A DNA stretch of 5,689 nt from NCBI GenBank assembly GCA_016303235.1, contig JAEDMB010000122.1, positions 1 to 5,689 on the forward strand, in the 5' to 3' direction. Both the position numbers and the translations under genes were made by a program. Position 1 is the first letter of the stretch, and each line of letters opens with the position of its first letter. The notes below the pieces were generated by a model. It worked only from the letters and a program-made list of their open reading frames with translations, was not told the origin of the DNA and ran no database searches. This stretch comes from Oscillospiraceae bacterium (GTDB lineage Bacteria; Bacillota; Clostridia; Oscillospirales; Ruminococcaceae). Shown piece by piece: positions 1 to 4,877 of this stretch.

Positions 1-1
1 C

Positions 2-30
2 TTGACATTTCAGTTTTTATATGCTATAAT
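2..30 (+). promoter_or_regulatory. Sigma-A promoter of the tRNA-Leu gene
   Basis: A perfect TTGACA (-35, 2-7) and a perfect TATAAT (-10, 25-30) are separated by exactly 17 bp. A TG at 22-23, one base before the -10 hexamer, adds an extended -10 element. Transcription should start near 37, so the primary transcript would carry only about 6 nt before the mature tRNA 5' end. An unregulated, very strong promoter is what a stable RNA gene needs. Confidence 0.92.
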
Positions 31-42
31 GTTAAAGTAATT

Positions 43-126
43 GCGGATATGGCGGAATAGGCAGACGCGCCAGCTTCAGGTGCTGGTTCTCGCAAGAGAG
101 TGCAGGTTCAACTCCTGTTATCCGCA
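43..126 (+). tRNA. tRNA-Leu (anticodon CAG)
   Basis: This is a complete class II tRNA that decodes the leucine codon CUG. The acceptor stem pairs GCGGATA (43-49) with TATCCGC (119-125), and the discriminator base is A126, as expected for leucine. The anticodon stem CCAGC/GCTGG (70-74/82-86) encloses the loop TTCAGGT with anticodon CAG at 77-79. A long variable arm with the stem TCTC/GAGA (88-91/96-99) marks it as a Leu/Ser/Tyr-type tRNA, and the T arm (102-118) carries the TTCAACT loop. The 3' CCA is not encoded (CTT follows), so CCA must be added by tRNA nucleotidyltransferase. The gene is a single unit with its own promoter and terminator. No duplicated tRNA 3' end is seen in the window, so there is no sign that it serves as an integration site here. 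Confidence 0.97.
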
Positions 127-132
127 CTTTAA

Positions 133-166
133 GACTCGGTTTTTTTAAACTGAGTCGTTTTTTATT
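133..166 (+). terminator. Intrinsic terminator of tRNA-Leu
   Basis: A 10-bp stem pairs GACTCGGTTT (133-142) with AAACTGAGTC (147-156), with one G-T pair and a TTTT loop. It is followed by a T-rich run (GTTTTTTATT, 157-166). It begins 7 nt after the tRNA discriminator base, so the unit is monocistronic. Confidence 0.9.
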
Positions 167-167
167 G

Positions 168-211
168 CAAAAACAAAGGGCGATTCCTTTCGGAATCGCC
201 CGTATTTTTTT
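168..211 (-). terminator. Terminator of the tetR-RND operon, probably bidirectional
   Basis: A perfect 10-bp GC-rich stem pairs GGGCGATTCC (178-187) with GGAATCGCCC (192-201). Read on the minus strand it lies 11 nt after the TGA stop of the RND gene, has a GAAA (GNRA) tetraloop and is followed by TTTGTTTTTG. On the + strand the same stem is followed by GTATTTTTTT (202-211), so it can also stop read-through from the tRNA gene. The GNRA loop on the minus strand suggests that the efflux operon is its main client. Confidence 0.88.
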
Positions 212-212
212 A

Positions 213-3200
213 TCAGAGCTTACTGATTTCCAAATCTTCTTTGGAGAGCTTTTTAAGTTCCTTTTTATTCATAAGGTCATAGAGACAAGGAATTACAAAC
301 AGAGTCAGGAGTGTTGCATAAACAAGACCTCCTATACATACGACTGCAATAGGTTGCATCATTTCCGCACCGTCACCTATACCGAGAGCCATAACAATAA
401 GTCCGAGTATAGTTGTAATAGATGTCATAAATATAGGTCTCATTCTTGTTGCACCTGCTTCGGCAATAGCCTTTCTTCTCTCCATACCGTCAAGGCGGAG
501 CTGATTTATATAGTCAACAAGCACGATTCCGTTATTTACTATGATACCGCAGAGCATTACAAATCCAAGCATTGATATAACGCTTATTTCAAATCCGGTG
601 ACAAGAAGTCCGAGCATACCACCGGTAAATGCAAGAGGAATTGTAAACATAATAATAAAAGGAGATTTCAGTGACTGGAACTGTGCCACCATTATCATAT
701 ATACAAGCATTACGCCAAGCAGAAGCATTTCAACAAGCTGTTTCATAGAATCCATAATGTTTTCGTTTTCGCCTGATATTTCAATTTTAATTCCCTTTGG
801 AGCTTCATAGCTGTTCAGAGCGTCTTCAACATCAGAAGATACAAGAGAAACATTGTAGCCGTCTGCAATTTCCGCTGATACTGTCAGATAGCGTTTCTGA
901 TTTTTACGTGAAATACTGTTGAGTGATTCGCTTTCCTCAACGCTTGCAACATCGCTGAGCTTTACTTCTGAAACTGTTCCGTCCTGTGCAGTTACTTCAA
1001 TAACATAATTCTTTACATCATCAACGGAAAGCGAATCTGTATTTTCATCAGAAACATAAACTTCATATGATGTATCATCAAATATTACATCAATAGCTTT
1101 CTTTTCGGTTGTCAGAGCGTCAGACATTTCGCTGAATATCTGTGCAACAGTCAGACCGTTAAGCATAGCCTTTTCTTTATCGACAGTGATTTTCAGTGCG
1201 GGGTCATTTTCTTCAAGACCGTTCAGTATATTCTGAGTACCCTCAACACCTGATATTATTTCGGAGATTTCTTTTGCTGATTTCTGGAGCTGTTCAAGGT
1301 CATCACCGTAAATATTTACTGATACTCCCGAACCGCCCATAAGTGCTGAAACATCTGTTGAACCTGTTGCATTAAAATCGCAGTCAAGGTCTGAACAGAG
1401 TTCATTTATTTCCTTGATAATTTCATTTGAGGAGCGTTTTTTATTTTCATCAAGCATAATATAGAATGTTACTGCATTTGAAGAACCTCCGCCCATCATT
1501 GACATTCCGGAATCAGAACTAATCATTGCTCCGACTGTTTCAACATCTTCAACGCTTTGTATGCGTTTCATTGCCTCATCAGCAAGAGCCGTTGTATCTT
1601 CAAAAGATGTACCGAGTTCAGTTTCAAGAGTTGCCGAAAGCTGTGGCATATCCATATCAGGCATAAATGTAAATCCTCTTGACATTTCTGCCATGATACT
1701 TCCAACAAGAAGTACTATTGCTACTGCAAACACTGCTATTTTATGAGACAAGCACCATGTAACAGCCTTTTTATATTTCGCTGTAATTCCGTCAGGCTTT
1801 TCTGATTTCTTTTTAATATCCTTTTTGAGTATCTTTGATGCCATAGCAGGCACAAATGTAAGGGAAATTATAAGGCTTGCAACAAGTGCATATCCGAGAG
1901 TAAGAGCCATATCTACAAAAAGCGTTCTTGTAAGACCATCAACAAATACTATCGGGAGAAATACGCATATTGTTGTAAGTGTTGAAGCTGTAACAGCTCC
2001 GGCAACCTGTGTCGCACCTGATATTGCTGCTTTTGCAACTGATTCGCCCTTGCTTTTAAGTCTGTATATATTTTCAATAACTACAATAGAGTTGTCAACA
2101 AGCATTCCGACTGCTATTGAAAGTCCCGAAAGTGACATCATATTAAGGCTTACTCCGGAGAAATACATCAGAACTATTGCAAATATTACACTTATCGGAA
2201 TACTGCAAAGAGTTATAAAAGTAGGTCTTATATCTCTGAGGAATATAAACAGAACTATTACTGCAAACAATGCACCCCATAAAAGGCTTGATGTTATTGA
2301 ATTTACTACAAGGTGAATATAATCTCCCTGATTCATGAGAGTTATAAATTTAAGTCCCTCATATTCTTCAGAGAGTTCATCAAATTTTTCGGCAATATTT
2401 TCAGCTACATCGGCAGTCGCATATGATGACTGCTTTGAAAATGAAAGTACAACTCCGTCCTCACCGTTGATTTTTGCATATATATCGGCACTGTCATCAG
2501 TTACAACAACATCTGCAACATCTTTAATTCTTATGGGTTCAATACCCTCCATTTTCAAATCGGCAAGTACAAGATTCTGGACTTCTTCAATAGATTTTAT
2601 TTCATCGCCGACATTTACAATCCAGCTTGCATCGCCCTGTCTTACATATCCGGCAGGCATTGCGAAATCCTGTGCTGTAAGTATTCCGGAAAGGGTATCC
2701 ATTGAAAGAAGTCCCGATAAATCAATAGCTTTGTGAGCGTCTTCCTTTGATTTGTCAAGCTCTTTCTGACCCTGTTCAAGATTTTTAATTCCCTCCTGAA
2801 CCTGTGCATAATCAGGAGATGATGTAATCTGTGCTTTAGCCTGTTCCTTCATATCAGCAGGCATATCGGGATTTGATTCTATATCCGCTATGGCTTTTTC
2901 AAAACCTTTCATAGCCTCGTCAAGCTGTTTTTTTGTATCGTCAAGCTGTTTCTGAGGTTCTTCAAAATTTTTGTCCATTTCGGCATAAATTTTCTCATAG
3001 AGCGAATCTATTTTTGACTGTGAAAGCAATACACTTACTTCTTCATCAATACTTCCCGTTGTGGAAATACTTGCAACACCGTTTGTACCTTCAAGACGGT
3101 TCAGAAGTGTTTCATCGAGAAAATTTGAAAGCTCAGATTTGTCCATTCCGTCCATCTGTACTGATGCAACTGCAACAGGCATCATGTTGGGATTCATTTT

Positions 3201-3581
3201 CATTATGTAGGGAGTACCTACCATATCGTCCCAGTATCCCTCTATCTGATTTAATTTCTGCAATATATCTACCGTTGCGGTATCCATATTAGTTTCTTCT
3301 TCAAATTCAAGCATTATCATTGAAACATTTTCACTTGATGTAGATGTGATATTTTTGATGCCGTCAAGCGTTCCCATACTCTGCTCAACAGGTTTTGATA
3401 TGACTGTTTCAACTTTTTCGGGAGTAGCTCCGGGGTATGAAGTAACCACTACAACATACGGCAAATCTATACTCGGCATAAGGTCAGGAGTCATTCTCGT
3501 ATATGAAACGACACCCAGCACTATTGCCACTATGACTGCCATAAATACGGTCAGCGGTTTTCGCACACTGAATTTTGACAT
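213..3581 (-). CDS. RND-family efflux permease (HAE/AcrB-like, SwrC-type)
   Basis: This is an integral-membrane exporter of the resistance-nodulation-division superfamily, which uses the proton gradient to extrude hydrophobic or amphiphilic compounds. The 1122 residues are intact and show the duplicated RND plan: TM1 (about 10-29), a first extracytoplasmic porter loop (30-425), TM2-TM6 (about 430-580), TM7 (614-632), a second porter loop (633-945) and TM8-TM12 (946-1100). Family motifs include the porter start with DLMPSIDLP and YPGATPEKVE (33-59), TM4 with GMLVDNSIVVIENI (492-505) and TM10 with NNGIVLVDYINQ (1016-1027). D496 matches the proton-carrying Asp407 of AcrB; the next residue is Asn497 rather than Asp. 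Residues about 190-285, where AcrB has its docking subdomain, are a Lys/Glu/Gln-rich probably helical segment. The ATG follows AAAAGGAGA by 6 nt. It lies 24 nt after the TetR gene. No membrane-fusion or outer-membrane protein is encoded beside it, as in other Gram-positive RND pumps such as Bacillus SwrC. The substrate cannot be read from the sequence. Confidence 0.95.
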   Translation of the reverse strand: MSKFSVRKPLTVFMAVIVAIVLGVVSYTRMTPDLMPSIDLPYVVVVTSYPGATPEKVETVISKPVEQSMGTLDGIKNITSTSSENVSMIMLEFEEETNMDTATVDILQKLNQIEGYWDDMVGTPYIMKMNPNMMPVAVASVQMDGMDKSELSNFLDETLLNRLEGTNGVASISTTGSIDEEVSVLLSQSKIDSLYEKIYAEMDKNFEEPQKQLDDTKKQLDEAMKGFEKAIADIESNPDMPADMKEQAKAQITSSPDYAQVQEGIKNLEQGQKELDKSKEDAHKAIDLSGLLSMDTLSGILTAQDFAMPAGYVRQGDASWIVNVGDEIKSIEEVQNLVLADLKMEGIEPIRIKDVADVVVTDDSADIYAKINGEDGVVLSFSKQSSYATADVAENIAEKFDELSEEYEGLKFITLMNQGDYIHLVVNSITSSLLWGALFAVIVLFIFLRDIRPTFITLCSIPISVIFAIVLMYFSGVSLNMMSLSGLSIAVGMLVDNSIVVIENIYRLKSKGESVAKAAISGATQVAGAVTASTLTTICVFLPIVFVDGLTRTLFVDMALTLGYALVASLIISLTFVPAMASKILKKDIKKKSEKPDGITAKYKKAVTWCLSHKIAVFAVAIVLLVGSIMAEMSRGFTFMPDMDMPQLSATLETELGTSFEDTTALADEAMKRIQSVEDVETVGAMISSDSGMSMMGGGSSNAVTFYIMLDENKKRSSNEIIKEINELCSDLDCDFNATGSTDVSALMGGSGVSVNIYGDDLEQLQKSAKEISEIISGVEGTQNILNGLEENDPALKITVDKEKAMLNGLTVAQIFSEMSDALTTEKKAIDVIFDDTSYEVYVSDENTDSLSVDDVKNYVIEVTAQDGTVSEVKLSDVASVEESESLNSISRKNQKRYLTVSAEIADGYNVSLVSSDVEDALNSYEAPKGIKIEISGENENIMDSMKQLVEMLLLGVMLVYMIMVAQFQSLKSPFIIMFTIPLAFTGGMLGLLVTGFEISVISMLGFVMLCGIIVNNGIVLVDYINQLRLDGMERRKAIAEAGATRMRPIFMTSITTILGLIVMALGIGDGAEMMQPIAVVCIGGLVYATLLTLFVIPCLYDLMNKKELKKLSKEDLEISKL
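2727..3014 (-). other. Predicted helical/coiled-coil segment in the RND pump (residues about 190-285)
   Basis: This stretch inside the first porter loop is dominated by Lys, Glu, Asp, Gln and Ala. It holds runs such as KQLDDTKKQLDEAMKGFEKA (211-230) and IKNLEQGQKELDKSKEDAHK (265-284), separated by a Pro/Met/Ser-containing turn (about 237-256). The pattern resembles two helices folding back as a hairpin. By position it replaces the AcrB docking subdomain that contacts partner proteins. The helical and coiled-coil assignment is judged by eye from composition and spacing of hydrophobic residues. Confidence 0.55.
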
Positions 3582-3587
3582 AAAAAA

Positions 3588-3596
3588 TCTCCTTTT
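3588..3596 (-). promoter_or_regulatory. Ribosome binding site of the RND gene
   Basis: AAAAGGAGA on the minus strand lies 6 nt before the ATG at 3581. It sits entirely in the 24-nt gap after the tetR stop codon, so the pump has its own translation start within a shared transcript. Confidence 0.85.
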
Positions 3597-3605
3597 ATTA
3601 AAATT

Positions 3606-4223
3606 TTATTCTTTTATTGCACCACGCCTGATTATATCAAGCTGGATATAAAAGTCTTTTTTGTACGTCTCCAGATTTTCATAATCTGAAAAAACATCAG
3701 TAAATGACTGTTTCATAAGCAGACATATAATGTCAATTATTCCCTTGACAAAATCCTCGGAAACATCTCTGAAATCATTCTGATTTATATATGGTGAAAA
3801 TATATCATGAAGAAAGTTTTCAGATATATTGAAAAGCTTCATAAAATTCACACGGTCATTTTTAGTAAACTTCATCCCAAGCAGAAAATTTTTAATTATT
3901 TTCAGATTATGTTCATCTCTACCCAGAAGTATAATTTCCTCGTATATGGCTTCTGTCATTTCAAACAGATTTCCGTTATATTTTTCAAGATTTTTTTTAA
4001 AACACGTCTGAAGTCTGTCTTTCCAATTAGAAAGTATATAATCAAGCAAATCAAATTTATCCTCAAAATACTGATAAAAACTGCCCCTGGAAATTCCGGC
4101 TGTCTGAATAATCTGATTTATTGATATTTTATCAGACGGAACTCTTGAAAGCTCACACATAGATGCCCCGACAATTTTCATCTGTTTTTCCTTAGGAAGA
4201 TTAAAAAAGCATTGTGTAGGCAA
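3606..4223 (-). CDS. TetR/AcrR-family transcriptional regulator
   Basis: A 205-residue DNA-binding repressor of the usual TetR length. The N-terminal helix-turn-helix lies at about 33-56: ISINQIIQTAGISRGSFYQY is the classical TetR signature, with the recognition helix around 44-51. Residues about 70-200 are the helical ligand-binding and dimerisation part, rich in Phe, Ile and Leu and too divergent to suggest a ligand. The start is TTG (minus strand, 4221-4223), chosen because a GGGGG-core ribosome binding site stands 7 nt upstream and because the common family opening (PTQxFFNLPxEK) begins there; the next ATG, at residue 15, would cut into helix 1. The gene is first in an operon with the RND pump, and its promoter carries inverted repeats, so it most likely represses itself and the pump until an inducer binds. 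The direction of regulation and the ligand are inferred. Confidence 0.93.
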   Translation of the reverse strand: MPTQCFFNLPKEKQMKIVGASMCELSRVPSDKISINQIIQTAGISRGSFYQYFEDKFDLLDYILSNWKDRLQTCFKKNLEKYNGNLFEMTEAIYEEIILLGRDEHNLKIIKNFLLGMKFTKNDRVNFMKLFNISENFLHDIFSPYINQNDFRDVSEDFVKGIIDIICLLMKQSFTDVFSDYENLETYKKDFYIQLDIIRRGAIKE

Positions 4224-4230
4224 AAAATTT

Positions 4231-4240
4231 CCCCCTTTTT
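4231..4240 (-). promoter_or_regulatory. Ribosome binding site supporting the TTG start of tetR
   Basis: On the minus strand AAAAAGGGGG ends 7 nt before the TTG codon. It is a good Shine-Dalgarno match at normal spacing, and no in-frame ATG or GTG lies between it and the TTG. The weak start codon may keep regulator output low compared with the pump, which has an ATG. Confidence 0.8.
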
Positions 4241-4246
4241 CAAATA

Positions 4247-4275
4247 TGACACCTTGTCACAATTATATTACAAGG
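4247..4275. promoter_or_regulatory. Putative TetR operator: two overlapping inverted repeats
   Basis: CCTTGT (4252-4257) and ACAAGG (4270-4275) form a perfect inverted repeat with a 12-bp gap, centred on the -10 hexamer. One half lies in the -35/-10 spacer and the other near the predicted start site. A second perfect inverted repeat, TGACA-CCT-TGTCA (4247-4259), covers the start site and shares the CCTTGT half. Binding at either would block RNA polymerase. That the neighbouring TetR protein binds here is an inference from position and symmetry. Confidence 0.62.
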
Positions 4276-4290
4276 ATTCCTAAAAGTCAA
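4262..4290 (-). promoter_or_regulatory. Promoter of the tetR-RND operon
   Basis: On the minus strand TTGACT (-35, 4285-4290) and TATAAT (-10, 4262-4267) are separated by 17 bp. Transcription should begin near 4255, giving a leader of about 32 nt before the TTG start. No second promoter is visible in the 24-nt gap before the RND gene, so both genes should share this one. Confidence 0.85.
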
Positions 4291-4350
4291 CCGCATAAAA
4301 AATATTCGTTTGATTGTACATATTGCAGATATTATTATTCAGTTTTTTGT

Positions 4351-4391
4351 ATATAATAAAAAAATCCCCGTAATATAAAAAATTACGGGGA
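4351..4391 (-). terminator. Intrinsic terminator of rpsT
   Basis: A perfect 10-bp stem pairs TCCCCGTAAT (4365-4374) with ATTACGGGGA (4382-4391) around a 7-nt loop. On the minus strand it is followed by seven T residues (4364-4358) and more A/T-only sequence. It begins 19 nt after the rpsT stop codon and isolates rpsT from the tetR promoter downstream. Confidence 0.92.
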
Positions 4392-4410
4392 GAAAAGCAC
4401 TATATTTAAA

Positions 4411-4671
4411 TTAACCTGCTGCGTTGAGCTTCTTAGCGAGCTGAGACTTCTTTCTTGCAGCAGCATTCTTATGCATAAGACCCTTTGCACAAGCCTGGTC
4501 AACTCTCTTGATAGCAAGTCTGATAGCTTCAGCCTTGTTTTCAGCATTGTTTGCACAAGCGATGTCAGCATTCTTGATAATTGTCTTGAGATTAGACTTT
4601 CTTGCCTTGTTAGCAGCAGACTTAACTTTATTTACCTTAACTCTTTTCTTAGCGGATTTGATATTCGGCAT
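4411..4671 (-). CDS. rpsT: Small ribosomal subunit protein S20 (bS20)
   Basis: This is an 86-residue, strongly basic protein of standard bS20 length. It binds 16S rRNA in the body of the 30S subunit during early assembly. The N-terminus MPNIKSAKKRVKVNKVK is the family hallmark, and the C-terminal half has the conserved AIKRVDQACAKGLMHKNAAARKKSQL block (52-77), which forms the last helix of the three-helix bundle. The ATG is preceded at 8 nt by AGGAGG. The gene is a monocistronic unit with its own promoter, leader and terminator, divergent from gpr, an arrangement known from other sporulating Firmicutes. S20 represses its own translation in E. coli; the structured leader here leaves room for feedback control, but that is not shown. 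Nothing in the protein is unusual. Confidence 0.98.
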   Translation of the reverse strand: MPNIKSAKKRVKVNKVKSAANKARKSNLKTIIKNADIACANNAENKAEAIRLAIKRVDQACAKGLMHKNAAARKKSQLAKKLNAAG

Positions 4672-4679
4672 TTATAATT

Positions 4680-4685
4680 CCTCCT
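4680..4685 (-). promoter_or_regulatory. Ribosome binding site of rpsT
   Basis: AGGAGG on the minus strand lies 8 nt before the ATG and is a full match to the anti-Shine-Dalgarno sequence. It lies outside both leader stem-loops, so it is open unless the leader refolds. Confidence 0.88.
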
Positions 4686-4704
4686 GAAATGCATAAAATA
4701 ATAT

Positions 4705-4756
4705 GAAAAGCAGTGACACGAATCTGCTTTTCGTCTGCGGATTTAACTTATCCGCA
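4705..4756 (-). promoter_or_regulatory. Structured 5' leader of rpsT: two stem-loops
   Basis: In the minus-strand RNA the first hairpin pairs UGCGGAU with AUCCGCA (7 bp, DNA 4736-4756, 7-nt loop). The second pairs GAAAAGCAG with CUGCUUUUC (9 bp, DNA 4705-4732, 10-nt loop). They are separated by only 3 nt and end 19 nt before the Shine-Dalgarno sequence. Hairpin 2 is followed by AUAUUAUUUUAU, a weak U-rich tract. Two perfect helices in one roughly 95-nt leader are unlikely to be chance and fit an autoregulatory r-protein leader or an attenuator. I do not recognise a named RNA family. Confidence 0.55.
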
Positions 4757-4774
4757 TATTCGAGACTAATTATT

Positions 4775-4803
4775 ATTTTAGCATTTAAATCAAAAAAAAG
4801 CAA
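4775..4803 (-). promoter_or_regulatory. Probable promoter of rpsT
   Basis: On the minus strand TTGCTT (-35, 4798-4803) and TAAAAT (-10, 4775-4780) are spaced by 17 bp, and a TG one base before the -10 hexamer gives an extended -10. The sequence upstream of the -35 (about 4808-4835) is almost pure A/T with A and T tracts, resembling an UP element. The start near 4768 gives a leader of about 95 nt. Confidence 0.68.
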
Positions 4804-4862
4804 TAGGCAAAATAAAAATATAATATAGAAAATAACCTGAATTTTTCGTCATTTTGCACAAC
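4804..4862 (+). other. AT-rich region upstream of gpr, no clear sporulation promoter
   Basis: gpr genes are normally transcribed in the forespore by sigma-F and sigma-G. I looked on the + strand for a GCATA-type -35 with a CATnnTA-type -10. CATTTTG (4850-4856) is a one-mismatch -10, but it lacks a partner -35 and lies too close to the ribosome binding site. TATAAT occurs at 4819-4824 without a -35 at proper spacing. The gpr promoter therefore stays unassigned; it may lie here in a divergent form or further left, within the rpsT leader. Confidence 0.3.
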
Positions 4863-4868
4863 AGGAGG
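4863..4868 (+). promoter_or_regulatory. Ribosome binding site of gpr
   Basis: AGGAGG lies 9 nt before the ATG at 4878 and fixes that start codon. Confidence 0.88.
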
Positions 4869-4877
4869 ATTTTTGCT

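Noticed and set aside
43..126. tRNA-Leu as an attachment site for a mobile element
   Set aside because: No integrase, no direct repeat of the tRNA 3' end and no foreign-looking gene in the window.
691..1510. Met-rich patches of the RND pump (MSMMGGG at residues 693-699, FMPDMDM at 639-645) as metal-binding sites, making it a CusA-like copper pump
   Set aside because: Overall motifs, including VDNSIVVIEN in TM4 and the porter sequence, fit the HAE drug/lipid type. The patches sit in flexible Gly/Ser or ordinary porter contexts, and no copper gene is nearby.
165..3651. Several + strand open frames of 60-163 codons antisense to the RND gene
   Set aside because: They have Ser/Thr/Ile-rich shadow-frame composition, no family resemblance and no ribosome binding sites in sensible places; the minus-strand RND frame explains the whole region.
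4310..4338. Promoter-like TTGATT-N17-TATTAT on the + strand
   Set aside because: It points into the rpsT terminator and the antisense strand of rpsT, with no gene or RNA candidate downstream; such matches are expected by chance in AT-rich DNA.
4383..4571. Open frame of 62 codons on the minus strand overlapping rpsT
   Set aside because: It is a shifted-frame shadow of rpsT without its own ribosome binding site and lies across the rpsT terminator stem.
4736..4756. The rpsT leader hairpin shares GCGGATA and ATCCGC with the tRNA-Leu acceptor stem, suggesting tRNA mimicry
   Set aside because: The match is only 6-7 nt on each side, there is no further tRNA-like structure, and the loop is 7 nt; chance is the simpler explanation.
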